Assembly: GCA_029204225.1 (NCBI GenBank)
Contig: CM055104.1
Location: 52,134,294-52,198,293 of the forward strand
Length of the DNA stretch: 64,000 nt
Origin: Diphasiastrum complanatum
Taxonomy: Eukaryota > Streptophyta > Lycopodiopsida > Lycopodiales > Lycopodiaceae
Reading direction: 5' to 3'
Shown here: positions 24,148 to 34,534 of the stretch, piece by piece
Layout: each line of letters begins with the position of its first letter
Position numbering within the stretch: the first letter of the stretch is position 1
Position numbers and translations under genes: made by a program
The notes under the pieces: model-generated
Database searches by the model: none
Seen by the model: only the letters and a program-made list of their open reading frames with translations
What the model was told of the DNA's origin: nothing

Positions 24148-24790
24148 ATTGGTGGAGGCTGTCCAGCGCCCTACCACCCATCACTTTCATCGATTTTTTC
24201 TTCGTCAACCTTCCTGCAGATTGGTGGAGGCTGTCCAGCCCCTTACCACCCATCACTTTCATCGATTTTTCTCCATCAACCTTCCTGCAGATTGGTGGAG
24301 GCTGTCCAGCGCCCTACCACCCATCACTTTCATCGATTTTTCTCTGTCTTTTTTGCAGATTGGTGGTGGCTGTCCAGCGCCCTACTGCCCATCACTTTCG
24401 ACGATTTCTTCATCATTTTTTGCAGTTTTGGTGGAGGCTGTCCAGCGCCCTGCTAACCCATCACTTTCGTCGATTTTTTCGGCAGATTTTCATTGTTTTT
24501 ACAGATGTGGTAGCTATTGCCCAGCGCCCTACTACTCATCATTTTCGACACTTTTCGTCACCGACTTGCTGTCCATTTTTGATATTGATTGGAGGCTGTT
24601 CAGCGCCCTACTACCATCTCATTTTTAGCGGTAACCCATCACTTTCGTCGATTTTTTCGGCAGATTTTCATTGTTTTTGCAGATGTGGTAGCTATTGTCC
24701 AGCGCCCTACTACCGTCTCATTTTTAGCGGTTCTTTTCACCGACTTGCTGTCCGTTTCGGCTATTGATTGGAAGCTGTTAAGCACCTTAC
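24148..24790 (+). repeat. Leader tandem repeats, about 70-bp units
   Basis: The unit starts attggtggaggctgtccag and continues with cgccctaccacccatcactttc. Clear units begin at 24148, 24220, 24291 and about 24359. More degenerate ones follow to about 24790. This is untranslated leader between the primer-binding site and gag. Confidence 0.85.
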
Positions 24791-25179
24791 TTCAGCACCT
24801 TTTTTCAGCCCAGTGCCCTATTATCTTCAGCTTTTACCTCTCTTTGTTGGCACTACCGAGTGAACGACGGATCAGCACCCACCCAGGTATTGCTTGCGCC
24901 CTTTTTGCACTTCCTTTTTGCACCTACTTGCTGTCTTTTCTGCTCATATACTGCTCTTTCCAGCTCCCTATTCCTGTTCATATTTGTTGCCTCACACCCT
25001 CCTCTTTCCATTTTTCCATTTTGTTAGAAACCTTCTACTTTCTCAGCCCCTCATTTTCTGATTATTATCCATCTTGATTGACTATTTACGTGCCATTTTT
25101 GGTGATTTTGGAAGTTAGACTAACTTGGGGTGACGACAAACGTCCTCTCCCTTAGGTTTTTGTCTCTTCCTTAGTCCCT

Positions 25180-25344
25180 ATGGCGACTTCTTCATCAGAA
25201 GACCCTCCGCAGAGCTCTTTAGATGATTGTTTTACACATATTGATTCCCGCATGGATCATCTTGAGAGTCGTATTGAACGTATTCTTTCTAGCCTTGAGG
25301 CTATCCTACCACGAGGGGATACCACCCCCCCAGACATTCTTCAT
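25180..25344 (+). pseudogene. Retrotransposon gag N-terminal fragment
   Basis: An ORF starting MATSSSEDPPQSSLDD, followed by a short coiled coil (DSRMDHLESRIERILSSLEA). It resembles the start of plant retrotransposon gag proteins by position and composition only. Near 25345-25375 it runs into integrase. The rest of gag, zinc knuckle and protease are deleted. Confidence 0.6.
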
Positions 25345-25376
25345 CGTCCTGGTAAAGCACCTTTATTTCCTATTTC

Positions 25377-27864
25377 GCTCAGATGTTTGTGGACCTTTGC
25401 CTGTTAACTCTATTGGAAGTGCACGTTATTTTGTCACATTCATTGACGATTTTAGTCGATTAGCAATGGTCTATTTTATTGCTAATAAAAGTGACGTTCT
25501 TTCGAAATTTAAAGAATTTCTCAGTTTTGTGCACTCTAAGACTTCAAAGAGAGTTAGACAACTACGTTCAGATCGTGGTGGTGAATATATTTCTGCAGAA
25601 TTTTAAGAGTTTTGTACCAGCAATAACATTCTACATTAGTTTACGGCTGTGTACACCCCTCAACACAATGGTGTTGCAGAACGGCGGAATCGAACTCTTG
25701 TTGAGGCAGCACGCTGCATGGTGATTCATGCAAAGTTACCTGCTAAATTTTGGGCGGGAGCAGTTAATATTGCCAATTACTTGCAGAATCGTACTTTACA
25801 TCTCTAGATAAGGAGAAAACTCCTTATGAATGTTGGATTGGGAAAAAGCCCAAGTTAACACATGTTAGAATATTTGGATGTCTAGCATATGTATTTGTTC
25901 CTAAAGTTAAATGCAATAAGCTAGACAATACTGCTATGCCAGGAATTCTAGTTGGATATGATGCAATCTCAAATTATTATAAGATTTACATTCCAGGTAC
26001 AAAGAAATTTCATTTTTCTAGAGATGTACGCTTTGATGAATCAAAGTTCATAGATGATCCTATATTCCATAAAAAGGAAGAAGCAGATGTTCTAGGATAT
26101 GATGTTTTCAAACTGTTTCATGCTACCCCAGAAGAGCAGCCTATTGTTCCAACTATGCATGAACCTCTTCTTGATGAAGAAGAAAAAGAAAAAATCATTG
26201 AACATGCAGGTGAGGAAGAAGAAGAATTCGACGATGAGGAAGCGGCTTAGCCAGTTCGCTTCCAAAGAGAATTTGGATATTTAGTGGAAGCTCCATCAAC
26301 TTATGAAGAAGCAATGCAAAGTAAAGAACAAAATCAATGGCGCAAAGCTATGGATGAAGAGATGGAGTCCATGTATCGACACCAAGTTTGGAAGCTACAG
26401 CCTTTACCACCAGGAAGAAAGGCTATAGATTGCAAATGGCTCTATAAGCTAAAATTTTCACCTGAAGGTTATCGATATTAAACGCTTCAAGGCTCGCCTT
26501 GTAGCAAAAGGTTATTCTCAAAAGTTTGGAGTTGACTATTTTGATACGTTTTCTCCCGTTGTAAAGCAAGCTAGCATATGTTTGTTAGTTGCTTTGGCCG
26601 CTTATTATGATTTGAAAATGCATCAAATAGATGAGAAAACAGCATATTTGTATGGCACACTTGATGAAACTATTTTTATGAAGCAGCCATCAGGCTATGT
26701 GAGTAGACATCATCCTAGTTGGGTTTGCTTGCTTTTAAAAAGTATATATGGTTTAAAGCAATCCGCTAGGCAATGGAATAAGAAGATAGATCAAGTCCTA
26801 AGAGCATTGGGGTTTATACTATTCATTCCTGATGGTAATGTTTATTTCCAAAGGGTGAATGAGTATTATGTATTGTTGACAGTCTATGTTGATGATTCAT
26901 TGTTGATAGGAAATTCTGCTCCTTTCATCAATCATTGTAAGAAGTTAATTGGCTCTATCTTTGATGTTTCGGACCTTGGAGAGGCAAAATTTTGGCTTGG
27001 AATTCAAATTCATCATGATAGGGTAAAAGGCACCATTGCACTTCATCAACAACATTATATTTTGAAGATCCTGAAGGACTACAATATGCTAGAGTGCAAA
27101 GGCAAAGACATTCCTATGCTACCTGGAGTCAAATTATCCAAGGAAGATGGAGCGAAGACTGAAGAGGAACATGAAGAAATGTCCAAGATTCCTTATCATA
27201 ATTTGATTGGATCTTTAATGTATCTCACTACTTGGACACGGCCTGATAATGCCTATGCAATTCATACTCTTAGTCAGTTTGCTACTAATCCTGGTGTTAT
27301 TCATTGGAAGCATGCTAAATATGTTTTACAATATTTGAAAGCTACTTCCGATTATGGACTTGTTTTCTCTAAACAAGATGGTCTATCACTTGCTTCATCA
27401 GTGATGCCAGTTGGGCTTCTAATGTGGATGATTATAAAAGCATTACAAGAGGATGTAGTATACTTTCTGGGGCAGCCATCACATGGATATGCAAGAAGCA
27501 ATCTCTCGTTGCTCAATCGTCTTGTGAAGCGGAATATATTGTAGCCTCAAGAGTTTCCAATGAGGTAGTTTGGCTGCGATTCATGCTTGAACATCTACAT
27601 CAACTTGATGAAGGCCCAAGTTCTTTATTTATTGACAACACTTTTGCTATTGTACTTTCAAAAGACGCCGTATTTCATGGGAGGACCAAACATATTCATA
27701 TCAAGTATCATCATTTGAGAGATCTAGTCAAGAAGAAGATTATCTCCCCTATCTTCATTGACTCAAGTAACATGGCTGCAGAGATTCTTACAAAGCCACT
27801 TCATGCAAAATTATTTCATCGTCATAGGAAGAAGCTTGGAGTATGTAAAATTGACCAAACTTAG
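25377..27864 (+). pseudogene. Ty1/copia pol: integrase, reverse transcriptase, RNase H (broken)
   Basis: Copia order is seen: integrase core ([38 protein letters not shown]), the GKKP..HVRIFGCLAY region, RT ([41 protein letters not shown]) and RNase H ([47 protein letters not shown]). Damage includes in-frame TAA/TAG after EF (25603), after LH (about 25642) and before PVRFQ (26248), all at expected Gln positions. Frameshifts lie near 25798, 26478 and about 27395. The polymerase catalytic VDD is intact, but the element cannot be expressed whole. It is in the NOMO giant intron, same strand as the gene. Confidence 0.93.
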
Positions 27865-27871
27865 GAGGGAG
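27863..27871 (+). other. Polypurine tract
   Basis: AGGAGGGAG lies just after the pol stop and immediately before the 3' LTR start. It is the expected plus-strand priming site of an LTR retrotransposon. Confidence 0.85.
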
Positions 27872-27872
27872 T

Positions 27873-28676
27873 TGTTATGGTTTAAGTTTGATCAATTTCT
27901 TAGCGCCACGCAATTTTAATGTGCGTTGTATTCTCTTATAGTTTAAATAGGCTTACCAAGTTTGTAAACATTATAAAAATTTATTGTAAAGGTTTTAAAA
28001 CCTCGAGTAGGCCCATAAGTTGTATGTGGGACACCTATTTAAATGATACCTCCTCCTCCTAGATGGGCGCACTATTGGAGAGAGAGATTTCTTCTCACAT
28101 ATGCTTTTGTGATTTTTTTTTTGTGGTAGAATCTCTTGCTAATTAATGCTAGTGTAATGCTATCCTAGATTGGTGTCTTGTTGGATCTGATTTATTGCTT
28201 TGTATTCTTGCTAATGTATAGTTCTTCTTGCTGGAAATTCATGGACAACAAGCATCCGTGACCCAATTGGAGGAGCAATTTTCAAGATTAATGATGTTAG
28301 AATGCTCCTTATAGCATATACTATCATTTCAGTTTGTGTAGCAAGTTTCTGATGAAAGTTTCATGCAAATTTCTGCTCGCATCCTCTTCATCTTGCTCGC
28401 TGCCCTCCTTAGCCAGCAGATCCGATTACTTCGAAAGTTTGATCTATTCGTTGCATGTCGACAAAATTACAATTTGCTATCAATTTCTGTTTGCATGTGC
28501 AAGTACTAGTCCATGCATATGTTGCATGCATGCCTCTAGAATTCTTCAGATTGCTTGCATGTCACTGTATTTGCTGATTTTGATCTATTTTGAGTTGTAG
28601 AAGATCATCGAGGATTCCTAGGTTGGTAAACCTCGATTTAACGATCCTTTCTATCTCTATTTTCAATTCTATAACA
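27873..28676 (+). mobile_element. 3' LTR of the copia element (804 bp)
   Basis: It begins TGTTAT and ends ATAACA, a perfect 6-bp terminal inverted repeat with the canonical TG...CA ends. It directly follows the polypurine tract. Its sequence shows no similarity to the LTR-like region 5' of the coding part (23751-24121), so the matching 5' LTR is absent from the window. Confidence 0.85.
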
Positions 28677-28779
28677 GAAACTTATCCCATCGTCGCCGCC
28701 ACAACCGCCTAATAGGCTCCAACCTGTGGACCATACTATGTGGAGGCAACAATTACACGATTGCGTGTTGGGGTAGCAA

Positions 28780-29340
28780 GAAAAAAAAGAGTGCGAACGG
28801 AAGGAAAGATGGTGAGACGGAAAAAGTTATACCTGGCACGGTCCAGCTCAGAATGCTGGAGAGACTCGCCTATGCGGTCCATGAACTCGTATAAGAGGCC
28901 CATCGTGCTCTCCTCGTGATCAACGAGCCTCAGTACAGAGTAGATGGGGCGCATGACGTCCATGAGCTCCTGCACATCAACCCAAAAAGGCTCCATGAAG
29001 AGGATCTTGTTGAAGGCCAAGCCCTTTGGGGTTGTGGACAGGTCCATAGCTGTGAACTCTGTAGAAGTAGCCATGCGCCACAAATCACCCTTGAGCTTGT
29101 GTAGCCGCTCAAGCATGATGAACTGAAAGGCGAAGTGGGTGCGAGTGGGCTTCTTCAAGTCGAGCTTGCATTGACAAATGGAATGAGAGGCACACACGGA
29201 ACGAGCGAAAAAATAAGAAGCATCTTGAACGAGCCAAAAAATAAGTAGCATCTTACTTGCTGAATGTGCGAAAAAGGGCGGTGGTGCGGCGCTTGCCTGT
29301 GACGAAGTCCACAACCGCAAGTGCCCTCGTAAGAGGTCTT
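28780..29340 (-). pseudogene. hAT-D transposase middle fragment
   Basis: Minus-strand coding reads RALAVVDFVTGKRRTTALFR, TFSK, then in another frame LDLKKPTRTHFAFQF, LWRMATSTEF, FWVDVQELMDVMRPIYSV and GLLYEFMDRIGESLQHSE. These are the hAT transposase segments between the DUF659 core and the C-terminal domain, the very part missing from the plus-strand copy that starts at 29345. It ends head-to-head against that copy. Confidence 0.8.
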
Positions 29341-29344
29341 GTGG

Positions 29345-32228
29345 CGGGGGAGAACACCATTTCGGAGGCTGTTCTTCAGTTTTGCACCGCGCCTTATGTG
29401 GTTGACCCCGAGTTGTTGCCTGCTTGGCTGGCACGCACGAGGAGAGGGAGTGCATCCTCATCCAGTCCCTTTGTCTCTCATCCCCCTCAGACAGTTCCGC
29501 CACACGCACCCCCATCTGCACCCATTCAGGTGGATCCCGTCCCATCGTGTCCGCTTGTTGCCACTGTGGTTCCACCACCACCTACTGTTGCTCGCACTCC
29601 CTCTGTTTACGACTTTCTCATGGATTCTCCACCACCCGAGCAGGAGCAGGCCCAGGATGCTAGTGACGAGGCCTTCCAGGATGTTGAGGAGATCCCTTCC
29701 TCTCTCCCTTCCCATCCGGATGACCTCCCTATCCAGCAGTTTTTGTATCCCATGCTAGATGTTCCGCCTCCACCAGTGCACCCCACTTATGCTGCTGCAC
29801 CCATCCCTACCAGTGCATCCCACTCTCCCCATTCCACGTCTACAGCCGATGCATCCACTAGTGCCCAGCCTGTTGCGTCCTCATCCATTCCCGTCACGTT
29901 TGGTGCATCGTGCTAGAGGTCCGCTACCCGTCGCCCAGCTGGGAGAGTTCTTAGGCAGCAGAGCATTCGCGGCGCGCATCAGCCGCACATGGACAGAGAG
30001 GCCACACAGGCCGTTGCGCAGTCTGTCAGCCCTAGCTGGAGAGTCCCTAGTTTAGAGGTTGTCCGTACACACATGCTGAGGGATAGGGTCGAGTCCTTGT
30101 CTAGAGAGATGGAGCCTCTAGGTCGCCACTGGGCTACTTACGGCTGCAGCATCATGTCCGATGGCTGGACTGATGTCAGGTGGAGGCCGATCCTCAACAT
30201 CTTAGTCTCTAGCTGCATGGGCACACAGTTTTTGAGGGCTGTGGGCCACCCGACTGCTCAGGATCCAGAGAGGAGGCAACTTCCCATTACCTGGTGGACC
30301 ATGTTCGGTAGCACCTATCCCTCCATACAGCGTCTTGCATTGCGGGTTCTTTCTCAGGTATACATCTCATTTCATCCTCCATTGCTGTGTTTCGTTGACG
30401 TTCTACCCGTGCACATGTGCTGAAGCATTTCATTGCACGTACCACAGGATTGTGTTGCCTCCGTGTGAGCATTATTGGAGCACATGGGCATTCATTCACA
30501 CGAGGAGAAGAAACAGGCTGTCAGTGAGTCAATTGGAGCGGTTGGTGTTTTGTAGCACCAACGCATGTCTCGCCAGGAGACTTCCGACCATTACGAGCGC
30601 ACTACAGGTGATAAGCTATTCTCCCATAGCATGTTGGTTGACGGCTGGTACGTTGGTTTCATTTCCTGATCAAGTTGTCTCTTTGACATGGAATTTTAAA
30701 CCTTGCAGACGAAGATATCTAATTTGGAGCGCAAGGTTGACTTGCCTACGAACAGCACACATCCCATGCCTGCAGATGACTTGGGCACACAGTTGATGGC
30801 AGAGAGAGAGAGGGAGCTTGTCGAGATGAGAGAGAGAGCTTGGGCTTGAGCATAGAGAGCCTCCATTGTACGAGGCAGATGAGCCAGTGTCGGGGGATGA
30901 GCATGATGAGGATGAGCCCATTCAAGTTGTGTTCGCCAGATCAGAGTGGGATGAGGCATATGGTACAGGTGTTGGGCACACGCCACGTGCAGGGGTCACA
31001 CAGGGGGGGGCAGTGGCATATCTACCTATGTCGATATGATGGAGGAGGCTCTTGATTGAGGGCAGAGTGATTTAGATGTCGGTCCCGCAGCTGTTTGGAT
31101 GCGTGCAGTACAGAGTCATGGCCGTTACTACGACAACACACCAGAGGAGGCATCAGATGACTTTGATTGCACCGATTGGGAGGCCTTGTAGGGTCCAAAG
31201 GGTGCACATGATGAGACACGGGATGAGGCACGGGTTGATTCAGGGGATGGTGCACAGAATGAGGCCCAGAGCCCAGAGCATTTGTATTTGGATGCAGAGC
31301 TAGACGACTTGATTGCCACGATGGATTCAGAGGCCCACCTCATGCCGAGTGTCAGGGCACCCCCATCATCTCTTGCTAGCATGCCATACACAGAGTCTCA
31401 GCCAAAGCAGCCACATGAGGTGCCTCCAGTTCCTCCAGTTCCTCAGAGGGTGTATGTGCGCCGCACAACACCTCCAGTGCCACCGATGCCATTGAGGCCT
31501 GCAGCCCCTCCATCGCCATCCACTTCTGTAGCACCAGGTCTCCATGGCAGGCCACCATCTGTGCCTAGGTTTTCTCTTGCAGCGCCCACATCCACAGTGG
31601 CTCCTCCAGTGGCAGTACCCACGACACATTCTCCTTTGGCAGCACCCACTCCACCGGCTCCTCGTTTGACAGCACCAGGATGTACCAGTACCGGCCATCG
31701 CAGTGCCCCTTTCAGTACATATCACCGTTGCCAGTTCCTCCACCAGCAGCAGCCCCACGGGCACACACTTCACGGGCTCATCCTCTATCAGCTGCACAGG
31801 GACACCCCTCTTTGGTTTCTCTATCCCAGCCGGCCTCAGCTTGGGCCCAGCCTAGCCAACCAGGTGATTTGCATGGGGGTGATGAGGCATTGACTGCCCC
31901 CCTCGTCTGCAAGAGACCAGGAAGGCCCAAGGGTGCACCGAACAAGAAAGGCAGAGCACAGAAACAGCCAGGGAAGAGAGGACGACCTCGCAGGGCCCCA
32001 AGTGTAGGTAGAGGTGCACTATCACAGCCAGCTGGAGCAGGTCTAGTTGGTTTGGCTTGCTTGGGGGCTGATGCGGAGGCAGATTGGGAGAATGTGGATG
32101 ACAACTCTTTCTCCTCGGATACACAGCCCATGCCAGTTCCAGACATGCATAGATATCAGTTGCGAGAGTTAGCTTGGGGCCCTGAGTTGTCTCCGGAGCA
32201 TTCGTCTGAGTCAGAGCCAGAGCATTGA
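29345..32228 (+). pseudogene. hAT-B transposase with internal deletion and AT-hook tail
   Basis: A Pro/Ser-rich N-terminus (29345-29916) ends in a TAG where the related copy at 43.5 kb has Trp. The following frame gives the DUF659 core (HWATYGCSIMSDGWTD, RPILNILVSSCMG). Then FLRAV jumps directly to GHPTAQDPERR and the dimerisation motif ITWWTMFGSTYPSIQRLALR, so the RNase-H-like middle is deleted. An apparent intron (about 30357-30445) precedes the STWAFIHTRRRNRLSV motif. Downstream, split over several frames, come an acidic region (ELVEMRER, EPIQVVFARSEWDEA), a long Pro-rich stretch, and two AT-hooks (KRPGRPKG at about 31915 and KRGRPRR at about 31975). It ends SSESEPEH at 32228. It forms the left arm of the palindrome from about 30600 on. 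Confidence 0.85.
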
Positions 32229-33075
32229 TTGTAGCTCTGTTTTTTTATTTTTAGCAGTTTGATATCATGTTCCATGTTTGGCGGCCAGATGGTCGAACAC
32301 TGTATTTAGACCATTTTCCATATTATATCCAGTGTTGGATGTACTTTATTCGCTGCACATTGTGTATTTGTCGATTTGTAATTTTATTTCGAATGGTATG
32401 TGCGTATTTTCAATTTGTTTCAACTGCAGAGATTGATAGCAGATGCACTACACAAAAATACACCCCCCTTGATAGCATTTCATAAACACACATATTACAT
32501 TGCAATTTCCCAGGCACGCGTTGCACGAAAAACACACTGAACATTGATTCAACAGTTGTATCAAAATAACAATACGTATCCCGCCACATACGGCTGGGGC
32601 TGTTCTTTACACTGTGTTAAACACTAAATGCTTCCTCATCTTATGCCGAAAACTACATAACAACAGTTAGCCACATACAGCTGGATCCTATCTATTCTAA
32701 ACATTCCTACGGATCTTCCACTGACTCCTTGCCCTCGTCAGGTGCATTGTTCTGTTGCTCTCGCTCTGCCTCCCGGTTAGCCCGATCTGCCTCCTGGTTA
32801 GCCCGACGTTGGGCCGCCCTTTCCCTGACCATGATGAGCTGCCGTCGTATGAAGTTCATTCCGATCTGCTCATCCAAATCCAGCTCGACAACAAGGGCAA
32901 GGGCCACAGCGAGGGCGGGGATCTGCAGCTCTTGGTGTCTCTGCCGAGTCTGTCGCAGCATCTCTGCAATGTCTGCCTCTTGCTTCCGATGCCTTTCGTT
33001 GTGCCTTTGGACATCTTCCTCGAGCTTCCTCCTGGCTTTGCCCTCGAGCCTCGGTGGTATGCGCTCCGCCATCTC
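30600..33075 (+). repeat. Left arm of a large palindrome (about 2.5 kb)
   Basis: From gtgataagctattctc near 30600 to the start of the minus-strand ORF at 33072, this arm is the reverse complement of 33661-36240 with substitutions and small indels. Matched landmarks: 32227-32240 pairs with 34517-34530, the AT-hook region with 34780-34850, and ORF 32707-33072 with ORF 33664-34029. The symmetry centre is near 33370. Confidence 0.9.
32707..33072 (-). CDS. 121-aa coiled-coil ORF of the hAT-type element (left arm)
   Basis: An open frame starting MAERIPPRLEGKARRKLEED. It is strongly charged and helical (RHNERHRKQEADIAEM, RQRHQELQIP, ELDLDEQIGMNFIRR, NREAEREQQNNAPDEG) and ends ESVEDP. No known family is recognised. 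It is convergent with the transposase tail that ends at 32228. The right arm carries a same-length copy with one nonsense change. Because both copies travel with the transposase, it is probably part of the element. Function is unknown; a DNA-binding or transposase-partner role would be speculation. Confidence 0.7.
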   Translation of the reverse strand: MAERIPPRLEGKARRKLEEDVQRHNERHRKQEADIAEMLRQTRQRHQELQIPALAVALALVVELDLDEQIGMNFIRRQLIMVRERAAQRRANQEADRANREAEREQQNNAPDEGKESVEDP

Positions 33076-33660
33076 ACGACACCCTGTTTCTCAAACTGGC
33101 TCTCACAGCCTCTCAATGGCTTTCACTAGCTCTCTCACAGCCTCTCACAGCCTCTCTCACAACCTCTCACTGGCTCTCTCACAGCCTCGTGAGTGCCTAT
33201 TTAACCCCACAACCTGTTTCCCCATGTGCAGTTGTTGATGATCCCTCCATGTGCCGTTGTACCTACCCCCATTTGTTGCTCCCCCACGTGCTGCACTCCC
33301 ATTGGCCCCATGGCCTGCTCCCCCACAGTGCCCATGTGCCACTGTACCTGCGCCGTGTTGCTCCCCCACGTGCTGCACTCCGATTGGGTCCGTGGTCTAC
33401 TCCCCATGTGACGGTGTACCTGTCCGGATTTGTTGCTCCCCCCATGCTGCACTCCCATTGACCCTTAGGTCTGCTTCCCCACAGTGCCCCCCTGTACAGT
33501 CCCCTCTTTTTTCTAAACCCTAAACCTTTTTTTTTTTCTGAATTTTTTACCCTAATTTACAATAATAAAATGGGTTTTTATTAGAAAATTAAAAAAAAAT
33601 AATAATAAAAAATACTATTTATTGGTGCCGCCCTGGTACTGTGGGTCTGAGGGCGCCACC
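33076..33660. repeat. Central spacer of the palindrome with two kinds of tandem repeat
   Basis: The spacer is not itself palindromic. At about 33105-33190 are repeats of ctctcacagcctctcac. At 33252-33336, 33337-33408 and 33409-33493 are three units of 85, 72 and 85 bp sharing tgttgctcccccacgtgctg and cactcccattg. AT-rich DNA with poly-A/T runs follows (33510-33620). It lies between the divergent starts of the two coiled-coil ORFs, so it may hold their promoters (inference). Confidence 0.85.
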
Positions 33661-33663
33661 ATA

Positions 33664-34029
33664 ATGGCGCAACGCATACCATCGAGGCCTGAGGGCGAAG
33701 CTAGGAGGAAGCTTGAGGAAGATGTCCGAAGGCACAACGAAAGGCATCGGAAGCAAGAGGCAGACATTGCAGAGATGCTACGAGAGACTCGGCAGAGACA
33801 CCCAAAGCTGCAAATCCCTGCCCCCGCTGTGGCCCCCGCCCCCGCTGTCGAGCTGGATTTGGATGAGCAGATCGGAATGAACTTCACACGACGGTAGCTC
33901 ATCATGGGGAGGGAAAGGGCTGCCCGCCGTCGTGCTAACCAGGAGGGAGCTCTGGCTAACCGGGAGGCAGAGCGAGAGCATCAGAACAATGCACCTGACG
34001 AGGGCGAGGAGTCAGTGGAGGATCCATAG
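33664..34029 (+). pseudogene. Coiled-coil ORF, right-arm copy with one nonsense codon
   Basis: It starts MAQRIPSRPEGEARRKLEED and ends GEESVEDP, the same length (366 bp) as the left-arm copy. One in-frame TAG at 33895-33897 stands where the left arm has CAG (minus strand, 32839-32841). The rest stays in frame. It diverges from the left copy mainly by single substitutions. Confidence 0.75.
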
Positions 34030-34534
34030 GAATGTTTAGAATAGATGGGGTCTGGCCGTATGTGGCTAATTGTTGTTATGTAATTTTCGGCAGTAGATGA
34101 GGCAGCATTTAGTGTCTAACATAGTGTAAAGAACAGCCCCAGCCGTATATGGCGGGAATACGTATTGTAATTTTGATACATCTGATGAATTAATGTATGG
34201 TGTGTTTTTTGTGCAACGCGTGCCTGGTGTATTGCAATGTAATATGTGTGTTTATGAAATGCTATTAAGGGGGTTCTATTTTAGTGTTGTGCATCTACTA
34301 TCAATCTCTGCAGTTGAAACTAATTGTAACTACGCACATACCATTCGAAATCAAATTGAAAAGAGAGCATAACAATTACAAATCGACAAATACAAAATGT
34401 GCAGCGAATAAAGTACGTCCAACACTAGATATAATACGGAAAATGGTCTGAATACAGTGTTCGACCATCTGGTCGCCAAACATGGAACATGATATCAAAC
34501 TGCTAAAAATAAAAAAACAGAGCTACAATCAATG

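Noticed and set aside
24123-25077. Long plus-strand ORFs rich in Ser/Pro/Phe in the leader
   Set aside because: They are translations of the approximately 70-bp leader tandem repeats in several frames. There is no start context or domain.
28736-29581. A single 281-codon minus-strand gene
   Set aside because: Only its C-terminal part (from about 29180 down) is hAT transposase. The N-terminal part is the antisense of the plus-strand hAT-B N-terminus, so it was annotated as two elements.
31022-31797. Several overlapping ORFs on the minus strand opposite the hAT-B tail
   Set aside because: They are antisense shadows of the Pro-rich coding strand. Arm-to-arm comparison and the AT-hooks support the plus-strand reading.
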